Source: Chlorobaculum sp. (lineage in GTDB: Bacteria > Bacteroidota > Chlorobiia > Chlorobiales > Chlorobiaceae). Taken from it: DNA of 63,780 nucleotides. A model generated the notes under the pieces. It made no database searches, was not told the DNA's origin, and saw only the letters and a program-made list of their open reading frames with translations. The translations under genes were made by a program, and so were the position numbers. The DNA lies in NCBI GenBank assembly GCA_013334655.1, contig JAAXXD010000003.1:1-63780 (forward strand). Direction: 5' to 3'. Shown here in pieces: positions 53,871-63,716 of this stretch (position 1 is the stretch's first letter; each line of letters opens with the position of its first letter).

Positions 53871-56261
53871 TCAGAAAGGAGTGTCATCTCGATAAATTTC
53901 TTCTGTCTCAAGATGACGAATTTCACGAACAATCTCTATACCGTCAGGCGAAAAGCCGAATAGCGTGTCAGTTGAAAAGATGGTGCTGAAATCCTGAGGT
54001 TTGAAAAATGGCAGAAATTTTTGTGTGAACTCATCGAGTCGTTTCAGATAAAAACTTGAGTTTTCATCAGGTTGTTCCTTTTTCCACTCTTCGGCAAGAC
54101 GACCTTTATCAACGAAGGTCGCGGGATTACCGGAACCGGCAATGTAATAGGTCATACGGTCGCCTTTTGAAATCTTCATACCCTGGCGGAGAGCGATTTC
54201 ATAAGTGATCGATTTGGAACGCTTTCCCGAACGGACATCGGTAACATACTGATCAAGTGGCGTTTTCATGGCTTCGGTTCTCGAAAACTCGGTAATATCA
54301 AGCCGATGATTTAAAAGGTCGTCGCGATAACGGACATAAAGATCATGGAGGCCCTGTATGTCATTACGAAGAAGGAGAATGAATCCCGCCCTGATGAAAT
54401 CTCGACCGAATTTTTCACCACTGCGGCTCACGAAAGAGGAGCCTTTCAGCTTCAGCTTGTCGTGATAATCGAGCAGCACGTAATTTTTCTTCATGTAAGA
54501 GATCATCTTCCTGAAGCGGCCGTCGAATGCAATTTTTATGCCAGAGGGCATGGTCGATGAAACCTCCGCGACAAGACGGCGTTCGTCATCCTCTGAAACC
54601 ACATTCGGGGGAGGAACAAGGAAAATACCATCGGTATCGACCTCGATGACCTGAGAACCACGAGATTCGAACTCCCTGATCATCGACCGGGCGATCTCTT
54701 GTCCTTTGCTGGTGACGCGGTCAGCCTCTTCGAAATCGTTGAAGATGCCGCTGCTAAAGCCAAGATAGCCGTACATGGCATTGATGATGATCTTGAATGA
54801 GGACTGCATGGCGTCGAAGTTGTAGGCAAGCGAGCGATTTCCTGCGGCACTTTCCTCTTGCGCACGTTTCTTGGCGGAAAAACGCAAATCCCTGAGATCC
54901 TTGAGAATGGTTGGAAAAGCCTTGAGAGTGTCAGTCTTTGGACAGACGTCGAAGGTGAGCATGATGGAGGGATAGAGCGATTCGACGTCCGCATAAACGA
55001 CAGGGCCAAGAATGCCCTTGATGAAAACCTCGGTGAAACCACCGGTATGCTGCTGACCAATTGATGGTCTCGGAATGGAGACTTTCTTGCGGAGATATTC
55101 TCGAATCATGATCGCTTCGATTTTCGCGGCAGGACCGAGTCTGGATGTATTGGCATAGGTGTAGGGAACCATGCTGGTCATGCTGAAATTGGTGCCAGAA
55201 AGCAGGGCTGCGATTTCACGGGTTTCACGCACATCGTCAAGCGCATAAGCGAGTAGCATCTCTGGATTGTTGTCCCAGGTAGAGGCAATGTCATTGTAAC
55301 TGATGTAGGTTCTGTTCGGAGAGGCGAAGCCGAAAAACTTTGCTACCGCTTTCAGGCCATAGCTGGGGAGTGTGCGTTTGGAAGTATCGTAATTCTGAAC
55401 AAGGAAGTAGGTGTCGATGACATGTCTGCCGGGAATGTCGAAAAACTGGAAATCCGCTGAGCGTTCCGCGAAACGGATAGAAGATGGATAAGAGCGTGGC
55501 AACTGACCATCTCGTCCAATGGCGAAACGTACGCCGTTAAGTTCGCAACGCCGTTGAAGATACGGCAAGTCGAATCCGAAAATATTGTGTCCCTCGATCA
55601 CATCAGGGTCTTTCTGACGAATGATGGCAACCAGCTCTTCGAGCAGCGCTTTTTCGCTTCTACCTTTCGAGTGAATGACATGCTCCCAGGAGCGGTTGTC
55701 GCTAAGCGAGACGATGATGACTGGGTCCTCGCCAATCCCTTTTCTGTTGCCGTCATTTCTTTCGGGCCTGAAATAGGTTTCGATGTCGAGTTGAAGGCGA
55801 TAAATATCGTCGAACAGCATCCCTTTGAAAAGAGTTTTACCGGTCTGTATGAGATACTGGGTGATCGCGTCGCCCCTGCTGTAAGTTAGATGGCTGTTCA
55901 AGCCAGCTCCACTCGGCGTTTCACCAACTGCATCTGAAGAGCCGCTGTTGATAAAATCGAGCGCGGCGCGATGATTTTTCCAGCTTCTGAAGATGGCGAG
56001 ATGGTTGTAATAGTTCGTCCCTTCGAGAGGAATAAGCCAGAATTTTTCCTTGTCAAAGGGCGTGAATCCGTCGAGCAGCTCGTTGTCTGAAAGAAAAAAG
56101 AATGGATAAAATGGCTCGTCACGCCGACTTACCCCCTCGGAAGATCTGATGAACAAGCGAATCTGCGTGTCATTGAGCTGATAGGCGCCGACAATTCTCT
56201 CCTCGGGGTCTTTACCGAAAAGCAAGTCATGACCGAGGGATAAATCGACAAGGTTATTCAT
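53871..56261 (-). CDS. Family B DNA polymerase (Pol II-like)
   Basis: About 796 residues. The 3'-5' exonuclease has Exo [10 protein letters not shown], Exo [17 protein letters not shown] and Exo [12 protein letters not shown]. Polymerase motifs are [11 protein letters not shown] (A), [12 protein letters not shown] (B) and [10 protein letters not shown] (C). All catalytic acids are intact, with Gly in place of the usual Ser in motif C DTDS. It is probably a repair or bypass polymerase. ATG 56261 is preferred over a TTG at 56276. A parS site lies 27 nt upstream. Confidence 0.9.
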   Translation of the reverse strand: MNNLVDLSLGHDLLFGKDPEERIVGAYQLNDTQIRLFIRSSEGVSRRDEPFYPFFFLSDNELLDGFTPFDKEKFWLIPLEGTNYYNHLAIFRSWKNHRAALDFINSGSSDAVGETPSGAGLNSHLTYSRGDAITQYLIQTGKTLFKGMLFDDIYRLQLDIETYFRPERNDGNRKGIGEDPVIIVSLSDNRSWEHVIHSKGRSEKALLEELVAIIRQKDPDVIEGHNIFGFDLPYLQRRCELNGVRFAIGRDGQLPRSYPSSIRFAERSADFQFFDIPGRHVIDTYFLVQNYDTSKRTLPSYGLKAVAKFFGFASPNRTYISYNDIASTWDNNPEMLLAYALDDVRETREIAALLSGTNFSMTSMVPYTYANTSRLGPAAKIEAIMIREYLRKKVSIPRPSIGQQHTGGFTEVFIKGILGPVVYADVESLYPSIMLTFDVCPKTDTLKAFPTILKDLRDLRFSAKKRAQEESAAGNRSLAYNFDAMQSSFKIIINAMYGYLGFSSGIFNDFEEADRVTSKGQEIARSMIREFESRGSQVIEVDTDGIFLVPPPNVVSEDDERRLVAEVSSTMPSGIKIAFDGRFRKMISYMKKNYVLLDYHDKLKLKGSSFVSRSGEKFGRDFIRAGFILLLRNDIQGLHDLYVRYRDDLLNHRLDITEFSRTEAMKTPLDQYVTDVRSGKRSKSITYEIALRQGMKISKGDRMTYYIAGSGNPATFVDKGRLAEEWKKEQPDENSSFYLKRLDEFTQKFLPFFKPQDFSTIFSTDTLFGFSPDGIEIVREIRHLETEEIYRDDTPF

Positions 56262-56287
56262 GTGAGCAGAAAGCAATATTGAAAAAA

Positions 56288-56303
56288 TGTTTCACGTGAA
56301 ACA
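56288..56303. promoter_or_regulatory. parS site (ParB/Spo0J binding), copy 1
   Basis: TGTTTCACGTGAAACA, identical to the bacterial chromosomal parS consensus and perfectly palindromic. It lies between the mnmG stop (3 nt away) and the polymerase gene start, about 8 kb from dnaA. parA and parB are not in the window. Confidence 0.95.
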
Positions 56304-56306
56304 GCG

Positions 56307-58172
56307 TCAGCGACCAAGTCTGATCATGAGGATCGAGATGTCGGAAGGTGAGACTCCGAGAATTCTCGATGCCTGCCCGATGGTCGCTGGGCGGTGTTTC
56401 ATCAGCTTTTCCCTCCCTTCGTTTGAAAGGGAGTTCAGTGAATCGTAATTGAAATTGTATGGAATATGCAAGGTATCAAGACGGGCTATTCTGTCGGCGA
56501 CGAGCTGTTCTCTTTTGATATAACCCTCATACTTGATTTCGATCTGAACCTGTTCGGCAACTCGTGGGTTAATGCATAACTCTCCGGCCACGGATCGAAA
56601 AGTTGCAGAATATTGCAGAATGTCTTGAAGCTCGATACCTGGGCGCTTGATCAAGCTCAATGTGCTTGCAGGTGTTTTGAGTTCAGATAGATCTTTGTTG
56701 ACCAGCATCACATTGAATTCATCTGGCGTTACTCTGGTTGTGCTAAGAAGATCGATACAGCGTTGAACATCAACGATAATCGTTTCAGTTTGTTTGAGTG
56801 CGTCTGTTGAGACTAAACCACAATCATAGCCTGTTTTGCGCAGACGGAGATCAGCGTTGTCGTGCCGAAGGATTAGTCGATGTTCAGCTGAGGAAGTGAA
56901 CATGCGATATGGCTCTTTCGTTTCCTTGGTGATAAGGTCATCGACCAAGACGCCGATATAAGCCTGGTCACGTCCGAGCACGACGGACTCTTTGCCGAGA
57001 ATCTTGCGAACGGCGTTGATGCCCGCCATGAGGCCTTGCGCGGCGGCCTCTTCATAGCCGGAGGTACCGTTGATCTGACCGGCAAAATAGAGGTTTTCGA
57101 CAGGTCGCGTCTCCATCGTCGATCTGATTTGCCAGGGATGGAAAAAATCATATTCGATGGCGTATCCTGGTCGGATCATCTTTACCTCTTCAAGGCCGGG
57201 AATGGAACAAAGTCCGGCAATCTGAATATCTTCAGGCAACGATGTTGAATAGCCGTTGACATACATCTCGATGGTATCGACCCCCTCAGGTTCGAGGAAG
57301 ATATGCTGACTGGTCTTTTCCGGGAAGCGGTCGATTTTGTCTTCTATCGATGGGCAATAGCGAGGGCCGATTCCCTGTACCTTGCCAGTAAAGAGCGGTG
57401 AGCGGTCGAAGCCTGAGCGAAGAATCTCGTGCGTCTTTTCCGTGGTTTTGGTCAGATAGCAACTGACGAGATTTCTGTCTGAAACGCTCTCCGATGAGAA
57501 TGAGAATGGCACAGGATTGGTATCTCCAGGTTGCTCAGTGACCATACTGTAATCGACGCTACGGGAGTCGATGCGAGGAGGCGTACCGGTTTTGAGCCTG
57601 CCGTACGAAAAGCCGAGCGACGCGAGCGATTCGGTCAATCCCTCGACTGGTGGTTCCGCCGTGCTGCGGCCACCGGGGAAATGATCCATGCCGATATGAA
57701 TGAGCCCGTTCAGAAACGTGCCGCAGGCAAGAATGGCTGCTTTTGCTTTGATCGCACGTCCCGAGCGAACGGTAACAGAGGCGAACCTGCCTGAGACTGC
57801 TGAAATGCCGATAACCGTATCCTGCAGAATATCGATGTTCTTCTCTCGTTCGATCACTCTCCTCATGTAAAGACTATACAGCGTCTTGTCCGCCTGTGCC
57901 CGTGGAGAGTGCATGGCTGCGCCTTTGCTGCGATTGAGCATGCGGAACTGGATGCCCGTGGCATCGATGGCTTTGCCCATTTCTCCGCCAAGGGCGTCGA
58001 TTTCCCGGGTCATTTGGCCTTTCGCCACGCCGCCAATCGCCGGATTGCAGGACATGCGAGCGACGGCTGACAAATCTGAGGTGATGAGAAGGCAGTGAAG
58101 ACCGTTTCGGGCAACTGCCAGCGCCGCCTCACAGCCCGCATGGCCAGCGCCGACAACTATAACATCATACAT
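56307..58172 (-). CDS. mnmG: tRNA uridine-34 carboxymethylaminomethyl modification enzyme MnmG (GidA)
   Basis: 621 residues, full length. The FAD site is [57 protein letters not shown] and ARPAQ-type [19 protein letters not shown] are conserved, and the C-terminus carries the helical tRNA/MnmE-binding domain ending [10 protein letters not shown]. With MnmE it makes the 5-carboxymethylaminomethyl group of wobble uridine. It is bracketed by two parS sites, the upstream one 11 nt from its ATG. Confidence 0.97.
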   Translation of the reverse strand: MYDVIVVGAGHAGCEAALAVARNGLHCLLITSDLSAVARMSCNPAIGGVAKGQMTREIDALGGEMGKAIDATGIQFRMLNRSKGAAMHSPRAQADKTLYSLYMRRVIEREKNIDILQDTVIGISAVSGRFASVTVRSGRAIKAKAAILACGTFLNGLIHIGMDHFPGGRSTAEPPVEGLTESLASLGFSYGRLKTGTPPRIDSRSVDYSMVTEQPGDTNPVPFSFSSESVSDRNLVSCYLTKTTEKTHEILRSGFDRSPLFTGKVQGIGPRYCPSIEDKIDRFPEKTSQHIFLEPEGVDTIEMYVNGYSTSLPEDIQIAGLCSIPGLEEVKMIRPGYAIEYDFFHPWQIRSTMETRPVENLYFAGQINGTSGYEEAAAQGLMAGINAVRKILGKESVVLGRDQAYIGVLVDDLITKETKEPYRMFTSSAEHRLILRHDNADLRLRKTGYDCGLVSTDALKQTETIIVDVQRCIDLLSTTRVTPDEFNVMLVNKDLSELKTPASTLSLIKRPGIELQDILQYSATFRSVAGELCINPRVAEQVQIEIKYEGYIKREQLVADRIARLDTLHIPYNFNYDSLNSLSNEGREKLMKHRPATIGQASRILGVSPSDISILMIRLGR

Positions 58173-58183
58173 GAAAAGAGAGT

Positions 58184-58199
58184 TGTTTCACGTGAAACA
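58184..58199. promoter_or_regulatory. parS site, copy 2
   Basis: A second perfect TGTTTCACGTGAAACA, 11 nt upstream of the mnmG ATG, where ParB binding could interfere with mnmG expression. The two copies are 1.9 kb apart. The 300 bp beyond it towards 58500 hold no recognisable gene; a plus-strand frame there begins in the parS and is not family-like. Confidence 0.95.
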
Positions 58200-58526
58200 T
58201 CGAACAATGGAAGATGCAAAAACTTTGTACATCAGTGTGCTTCGACTGGTGTGTGTTTGCGTTATTTGCAGACTACGCAAAGTGTTATGGATATTTTATC
58301 ACAATAGCCTTATCTTTTTCGCTGCCGAGGTCACGCAATTTGATTGCTGGAATCTGTATTATCTTTGGTTTTATTACGCTGTTGTGCGCTCATGTGAGTC
58401 AACATCAGCATCAATCATCACGCAGTCACAAATGTATCAAGAGAGTTCAAATATCGCGATTGGACGGTTTGTGTCTTGTGCGTTGTTAAAGAAGGATCAT
58501 TATAGTAAAAATGGATAAAGTGGTCA

Positions 58527-58640
58527 ATGTTGACTGAAAAGGAGATTGTAAACGCTTACAGATTAAGGGGATACGAGGTGGTCGAAAGCTGGGCAAGGTG
58601 CTTGTTGCTGAAGCGATGCTTTGGTATGATAAAATCCTGA
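58527..58640 (+). CDS. Possible small protein (37 aa)
   Basis: A short frame reading MLTEKEIVNAYRLRGYEVVE followed by SWARCLLLKRCFGMIKS. It looks amphipathic and has balanced codon use, but there is no clear ribosome site and no family that I recognise. It could also be the N-terminus of a gene broken by a frameshift, since another frame stays open just after it. Low confidence. Confidence 0.3.
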   Translation: MLTEKEIVNAYRLRGYEVVESWARCLLLKRCFGMIKS

Positions 58641-58676
58641 TGAAAACCGGCACAATTGCATTGAGCGCAGACGACG

Positions 58677-58720
58677 AAAAAAAACAGGTTGAGGCGGTCT
58701 TTTGTGGTTTCAGCCGCCTC
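58677..58720 (-). terminator. Intrinsic terminator of clpB
   Basis: On the minus strand a GAGGCGG/CCGCCTC stem with a 16-nt loop (58691-58720) is followed by AACCTG and a run of eight T (58677-58684). It lies 30 nt after the clpB stop and supports the idea that the short clpB gene ends here naturally. Confidence 0.75.
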
Positions 58721-58750
58721 TTTGTGCTTTACTGGGTTAATCAATGGAAA

Positions 58751-60079
58751 TCAAACGCCGCCATTTGCTTCGAGTTCGCGCTTGAGCGCTTCACGCTCAA
58801 TTTCGAGCCGACGCAGTTCGCGGTTTATTCGGTCAAGCTCTTCGGGTTCGCTGTCGATTTCGAGTCTCAGACGCGAGGAGGCTTCGTCAATGAGGTCGAT
58901 AGCTTTATCCGGAAGGAAGCGGTCGGCGATGTAGCGGTTGGACAGTTCGGCGGCGGCCACCAGCGCTGCGTCCTTGATGCGCACGCCGTGGTGGATTTCG
59001 TATTTCTCCTTCAGGCCGCGCAGGATCGACACCGTATCTTCGACGCTTGGCTGATCGACCACGACGGTCTGGAAGCGCCGTTCGAGCGCCGCATCCTTTT
59101 CGATATGTTTGCGGTATTCGTCAAGCGTCGTTGCTCCGATGCAGCGCAGTTCGCCTCGGGCCAAGGCTGGTTTGAGGATGTTGGCCGCGTCCATCGACCC
59201 TTCGGCGGAGCCTGCCCCGACCAACAGATGCAGCTCGTCGATGAAGAGGATCACCTCGCCGTCAGAGGCCTGCACCTCCTTGACCAGCGCCTTGAGCCTC
59301 TCCTCGAACTCGCCGCGGAACTTTGTGCCCGCCACCAGTGAGGCGATGTCGAGCGCGGTCACTTGCTTCGACTTGAGATTTTCTGGCACGTCGCCGCCCA
59401 CGATGCGCTGGGCGATCCCTTCGACGATGGCTGTTTTGCCGACGCCCGGCTCGCCGATGAGCACCGGGTTGTTCTTGGTGCGGCGGCTCAGAATCTGAAG
59501 CACGCGGCGGATTTCATCGTCCCGCCCGATCACCGGATCGAGCTTGCCTTTGCGTACCAGGTCGTTCAGGTTGCGGGAATATTTTTTGAGCGACTGGTAG
59601 CTCTCTTCGGCGTTCTGGCTGGTGACGCGCTGCGAGCCTCTGAACGAGGCCAGCACCTTGAGAATGGCGTTGCGGTCGACGCCTGCATCTTTCAGCAGTT
59701 TCGAGGCCTTGACGCCCGCCTCGCTCATGGCGATGAAGAGGTGCTCGGAGCTGATGTACTCGTCCTTGAGCTGCTCGGCCTCCTTCAGCGCTGCATCAAA
59801 CACTTTGCCGAGATCATTGGATATGTACTGGCCGGTTGCCGAAGCGCCGGTCACTTTGGGAATGCGGTCAATCTCCCGGTCAATGACGCTGAGCAGCGTC
59901 TCTACGGGTGCTTCGAGTTTTCGCGCAATCTGACAGGCGATATTGTCTTTGTCGCCAAGCATCACGCTCAAGAGGTGATCCGGCTCGATCTGCTGGTTCT
60001 GTTTGCTGCCCGCCAGCATCGACGCAGCCTGCAGCGCCTCTTGGGCTTTGACGGTGAATTTGTTCGGATCGAAATGCAT
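58751..60079 (-). CDS. clpB: N-terminal half of chaperone ClpB (N domain plus first AAA+ domain)
   Basis: 442 residues: Clp_N repeats ([20 protein letters not shown]) to about 150, then AAA+ domain 1 with Walker [15 protein letters not shown], Walker [16 protein letters not shown] and [20 protein letters not shown]. It stops inside the start of the middle domain ([18 protein letters not shown]). The rest of the coiled coil and AAA+ domain 2, about 420 residues in other bacteria, are absent and are not found downstream. A terminator follows. From memory, Chlorobaculum tepidum also has ClpB as two half-length proteins. Confidence 0.85.
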   Translation of the reverse strand: MHFDPNKFTVKAQEALQAASMLAGSKQNQQIEPDHLLSVMLGDKDNIACQIARKLEAPVETLLSVIDREIDRIPKVTGASATGQYISNDLGKVFDAALKEAEQLKDEYISSEHLFIAMSEAGVKASKLLKDAGVDRNAILKVLASFRGSQRVTSQNAEESYQSLKKYSRNLNDLVRKGKLDPVIGRDDEIRRVLQILSRRTKNNPVLIGEPGVGKTAIVEGIAQRIVGGDVPENLKSKQVTALDIASLVAGTKFRGEFEERLKALVKEVQASDGEVILFIDELHLLVGAGSAEGSMDAANILKPALARGELRCIGATTLDEYRKHIEKDAALERRFQTVVVDQPSVEDTVSILRGLKEKYEIHHGVRIKDAALVAAAELSNRYIADRFLPDKAIDLIDEASSRLRLEIDSEPEELDRINRELRRLEIEREALKRELEANGGV

Positions 60080-60256
60080 GGTTGATCTTTTCTTGCTGTT
60101 TCTGGTTCGTACTTCATGTCGGCGGCAAGCTCAAGCGCTTATTCCTCCGTTCGTTATCATCTTTATAACCATAAAAAAAGCAAAAAAGTCACTCCATCGA
60201 ATCTGGAATGTATCGAAAACCACTCCGCGATTGCTCAATGTGAGTCGCTCTTTCGA

Positions 60257-60598
60257 TCAGCTGCGATCCAGAGCTTTTGGCAAGTTCTGCATGAACGAGC
60301 GCGAGAGAACCTTGACGATCTCACCGCCGGTAACCAGAAGCTCAGCGCCCTTTTCGCGGATATGGATCTGCGTGGCCACCTGCTCCTTGAAGAATTCGAC
60401 GCTTGCCGGGTCGTAATTTTTGCCGCTTACGTACTCGTCGATGAGCACTTCGGCCTGGTTGTAGGGCAGATTGAATACCTTCACGCCAAGTTTTGCGCGT
60501 TCGATGGGGTCGAGAATTCTCATTCCCGATGCATACTGCTCCATATCGTTGTTTGTTTTCTGGTGATATGAATCGAGCGCGACGACACGTGCCGCCAC
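60257..60598 (-). CDS. Conserved-looking protein of unknown function
   Basis: 113 residues without signal peptide or membrane segment: ERAKLGVKVFNLPYNQAEVL, YDPASVEFFKEQVATQIHIR and GAELLVTGGEIVKVLSRSFM. Codon use is core-like, so it is likely a real gene, but I do not recognise the family. It lies between the Bat genes and clpB in the same orientation, about 180 nt before clpB. Confidence 0.6.
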   Translation of the reverse strand: MAARVVALDSYHQKTNNDMEQYASGMRILDPIERAKLGVKVFNLPYNQAEVLIDEYVSGKNYDPASVEFFKEQVATQIHIREKGAELLVTGGEIVKVLSRSFMQNLPKALDRS

Positions 60599-60664
60599 AG
60601 CTTTTTCCTGAACGAATTTAACAATCTTTCAGACAAGATGCCAGCATCCGTCTTTTCGGAACCT

Positions 60665-61672
60665 TCAGGCTTTTCGAGTGGAGGGACGTTTGACATCGGT
60701 CATCATCGATCCCGAAACGAAGAGCAGAAGGGCGACAAAGATGATCTCGCCGTGCAATGGCACTCGCTGCCCCGGCGACATGATCCATCGGGCGGAGGCC
60801 GCTTCGGCGGTAATGTCGGCGGCGACGGCATCGTGCACCGGCGCTTCGGGTCGGCTGTAGTAGAACTTGCCATTCGCCATTTTGATGAGACCGGAAAGCA
60901 GTTCCGGTCTGAACGAAGTCAGCACGATTCTGCCCTGAGCGTCGCGCTTCGGCCCGCCCGGCAAGGGAATCTGTACGGGCTGAAGGCCGCCCACGCCGAT
61001 CACGTGGAGATAGACGCCGCGCTTTTTGAGCGTCGCGGCAATGTCGCCAAGATCGTCGCCATGATCCTCCCCGTCGCTGCAAAGCACCAGCACCGTTTCG
61101 TTGCCCGAGGACCGGTCGCCGGAATCGGCAAGCTTCAGCGCCGTTTCGAAGGCGCGGCGGTAATCGGTGCCCTGCGTCGAGATCAGGTCGGGCGTCGCCA
61201 TATCGAGCAGGATTTCGAAATCCTCCTCGTCACTGGTCAGCGGACACTGCACGACGGGCGTTCCCGCAAAAAGGAGCAGCGCTTTGCGTCCATCGCCGGT
61301 GTTTCGGCTGATCTGAAGCAGCTCCGATTTGGCGCGACCAAGCCGGTCGGGCGCGGTATCTCTGGCCAGCATGGAGTTTGAAATATCGAGCATGAATACC
61401 ACGTCGATTCCCTTCTGACGCACCGGTTTCTGACCGCTGCACAACTGCGGGCCTGCCATGGACACGATCATCAGCGCTACCGAGAGGAGCAGCATGAGGC
61501 GTCGCAGCACGAGCTTTCTGAAGCTCACGGGAGGCAGGATTCCCGCGCCGTTTCCTGTAGCGTCGATCTTTTTCCAAAGCGTGAGCTTCCGGCGAACGCC
61601 GTAGAACGTTAGCGCCGAGAGCGGAAGGAGCACCCACAAAAGGATGAGATAGCCGGGCTTTGCAAAGCACAT
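60665..61672 (-). CDS. batB: BatB-like von Willebrand factor A membrane protein
   Basis: 335 residues. Two helices at the N-terminus (LILLWVLLPLSALTFYGV, LMLLLSVALMIVSMAG), a VWA domain with MIDAS motif VVFMLDISNSMLARD and LVLCSDGEDHGDD, and a helix near the C-terminus (IIFVALLLFVSGSMM). This is the Bacteroides aerotolerance (Bat) family layout. It starts 2 nt after batA. The function of Bat proteins is not settled; oxidative or envelope stress is suggested. Confidence 0.85.
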   Translation of the reverse strand: MCFAKPGYLILLWVLLPLSALTFYGVRRKLTLWKKIDATGNGAGILPPVSFRKLVLRRLMLLLSVALMIVSMAGPQLCSGQKPVRQKGIDVVFMLDISNSMLARDTAPDRLGRAKSELLQISRNTGDGRKALLLFAGTPVVQCPLTSDEEDFEILLDMATPDLISTQGTDYRRAFETALKLADSGDRSSGNETVLVLCSDGEDHGDDLGDIAATLKKRGVYLHVIGVGGLQPVQIPLPGGPKRDAQGRIVLTSFRPELLSGLIKMANGKFYYSRPEAPVHDAVAADITAEAASARWIMSPGQRVPLHGEIIFVALLLFVSGSMMTDVKRPSTRKA

Positions 61673-61674
61673 GG

Positions 61675-62673
61675 TTATGGAATCCTGATGAAACGGGTTG
61701 CCGAAAGCGCCTGTTCGGTAATCAGCAGGAGCACCGCCGCCATGAGCAGCCCCGGATACAGCTCCATGGTGCGGGCAGGCATTCTGCCTTTCAGGCGTGT
61801 TTTTTCGAGGCGGTCGATGTCGCGGAAGCTTTTCATTAGGCCGAACATATCACCGGCGGTGAACATGCGTCCTCCGCTGATGCGGGCCACGGTTTCGAGT
61901 TCGCTGCGTCCCTTGAGGTTCAAATCAGCTTTTTTGCCGCTATCGAACAGGCCTGACTCTCTGCTCGCCAGAACCGTATAGACTCTGATGCCATAGTTCG
62001 CCGCCAGCCGGGCCGCCGTCTCGGGGGTGACTTCGCCTGCGTTGTTTTCGCCATCGGTGATCAGCACCAGTGCTTTTTCCTTGGACGGCGAGGCTTTGAG
62101 CCGGTTGGTCGCCGTCAGAATCGCCGTGCCGATGGCTGTGCCCGGTTCGTCGAGAAAGCCGGGCGAGAGCGTTTCGGAAAGCCGTTCGAGCACCTCGTGA
62201 TCGAGCGTCAGCGGGCAGCGCGTAAAGCTTCCTCCGCTGAAAACCACCAACCCGATGCGGTCGGCCGGGCGGTTGTCGATGAAGCGCATCGCCGCGTCTC
62301 GCGCGCCCGTGAAGCGGCTTTTGCCGCCGAAATCGGGCGTATTCATCGACGCAGAAACATCGAGGGCGATCATGATGTCGATGCCGACCGTGTCGCGCGT
62401 GGATGGCGGGAACGGCGCTCTGGGGCCGGAGAGCGCCAGCACGATGAGTACCAGCACCAGCCAGTGCAGCCACTCGGGAAATTTCGAGAAGAGAGAAAGC
62501 GCGGCAAACCCGGCGCTTCGCAGGGCCAGCACGGATGGAAACAGCACCCCCGGCCGGTTCTTGCGCCAGAGCAGCCGGTACGCCACCGATCCGCCAACCG
62601 CCAGCGGCAGCAATAACAGCCACCAGGGATTGTCGAACCGGATGCCGGTGAGTATGGAGAGCAAAGAATTCAT
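61675..62673 (-). CDS. batA: BatA-like von Willebrand factor A membrane protein
   Basis: 332 residues. RFDNPWWLLLLPLAVGGSVA is the usual BatA beginning, the MIDAS motif is IMIALDVSASMNTPDF, with GLVVFSGGSFTRCPLTLDHE and ALVLITDGENNAGEVTPE, and a C-terminal helix (GLLMAAVLLLITEQALSA). Partner of the next gene. The MoxR ATPase and DUF58 genes that normally precede batA are not upstream here; eroded pseudogenes are found instead. Confidence 0.87.
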   Translation of the reverse strand: MNSLLSILTGIRFDNPWWLLLLPLAVGGSVAYRLLWRKNRPGVLFPSVLALRSAGFAALSLFSKFPEWLHWLVLVLIVLALSGPRAPFPPSTRDTVGIDIMIALDVSASMNTPDFGGKSRFTGARDAAMRFIDNRPADRIGLVVFSGGSFTRCPLTLDHEVLERLSETLSPGFLDEPGTAIGTAILTATNRLKASPSKEKALVLITDGENNAGEVTPETAARLAANYGIRVYTVLASRESGLFDSGKKADLNLKGRSELETVARISGGRMFTAGDMFGLMKSFRDIDRLEKTRLKGRMPARTMELYPGLLMAAVLLLITEQALSATRFIRIP

Positions 62674-62743
62674 TCAGGCCGCTTTTTATCTGAAGATGCA
62701 AAAACTCGATGGAACGTCCCAACGTGTCGGCCCCGCCTCCCTT

Positions 62744-62982
62744 TCAAGATACAATAGCCTCTTTAACGGGATCGTCGAGCAGCTCGATGCCAGGCGGCGG
62801 CATCCATCGGAGATGCCGATCCAGCGGCAGGCGTTCGGCGACGCCCAGAGCAGCTTCAGCTCCGTTTCGCTCCACGCCACGCCGCAGTTTCATTGTCAGG
62901 CAGATTGGCCATCGTGATGAGGCAGTTGCCGGATTCGGCATTCCAGAGTTTGAGGGTGTTGTTGTCAGAGCCGGAAATGATA
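62744..62982 (-). pseudogene. WD40-repeat protein remnant
   Basis: The minus strand reads RIISGSDNNTLKLWNAESGN followed by CLITMANLPDNETAAW, a clear WD40 blade with its final part, then changes frame to SETELKLLWASPNACRWIG, which is the usual tail of NTPase-linked WD40 proteins, and changes frame again. There is no start, and at least two frameshifts are needed. It is a decayed C-terminal fragment. Confidence 0.6.
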
Positions 62983-62985
62983 CGC

Positions 62986-63599
62986 ATGCAGGAAGCTTCG
63001 GAGGCCGCCTTTCCCCGCATTTTGCTGCAAGGCCCGGTGCTCGACTACTTCTGCCGTAACGCAGCATTTCCGGCAGGGATCGGCATTCAAGTCGAGCAGC
63101 TCGCGCCGCTCGCCGAAGCGCGAAAATCGCCGGAACAGGCCTGCATCCGCTGGACAACGCGCGACGAATCGGGCGCGGCTTTTGCCCTGCAAACCGAAGC
63201 CCCAGCCGGTACGTACGTTGAGCGCTTGTGGGAAGCCAGCGTCTCCGAACTGTTCATCACAGACGGCAGCGGTAAATGCAAAAACCTCGAATTCGAGATA
63301 ACGCCACAAGGCCACTGGCTCGCCCTCCGCCTCGACGCCCCACGCCAGTGAGCCGCCGGTCACGAAGCCCCATCGCCGGAGGCCTGGAGAGGGCAGGCAA
63401 AGCCTTTCACCAGTGAAACAGGCTTCGGCATGGAGCTTTCATTCGCTTGCTGGAGCGTTTCATCCACGAAGGGGCACTGACGTTGCAGTGCTGCGCCAGC
63501 CTCGGCGAACAACGCTACGGTTTATTTCCGTGGTGGCACGCCAACGGAACACCGGATTTCCACCGCCCTGCGAGATATTGCGTGGTGAAGGTGTGGTGA
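62986..63599 (+). pseudogene. Broken DOMON-like domain gene
   Basis: From ATG 62986 the frame encodes a 121-residue protein ending in an in-frame stop at 63349-63351: LQGPVLDYFCRNAAFPAGIG, VERLWEASVSELFITDGSGK and KNLEFEITPQGHWLALRLDA have the pattern of DOMON-like (carbohydrate-binding-9-like) proteins. After the stop the same frame continues with AWRGQAKPFTSETGFGMELS, and a second frame then supplies LTLQCCASLGEQRYGLFPWW and PDFHRPARY, the usual family C-terminus, to a stop at 63599. One nonsense and one frameshift mutation are implied. Confidence 0.5.
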
Positions 63600-63649
63600 A
63601 AAGGCGTACATCGGCTGAATTACATGGTTGGACAAGCCTGTCCACCAAA

Positions 63650-63716
63650 CGAAGAGTCTGTAAGAACAACTGTGTAAACGGTCAGAGTTTCCTATCATGA
63701 AGAAAGGAGTAAAACG
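63650..63716 (+). repeat. Possible left end of an IS256-like element
   Basis: The stretch around AGAGTCTGTAAGAACAACTG (63652 onwards) followed by TGTGTAAACGG resembles the ends of IS256-type elements, and a transposase-like start follows 40-60 bp later. The matching right end lies outside the window. Confidence 0.3.

Noticed and set aside
58171-58518. Plus-strand frame beginning [10 protein letters not shown], partly encoded by the parS site
   Set aside because: The LFHVKH string is simply the translation of parS, and the rest has no coding-like pattern, being rich in Cys, Tyr and rare codons.
60080-60256. A CIRCE-type heat-shock operator upstream of clpB
   Set aside because: No TTAGCACTC-N9-GAGTGCTAA pattern was found in the clpB leader.
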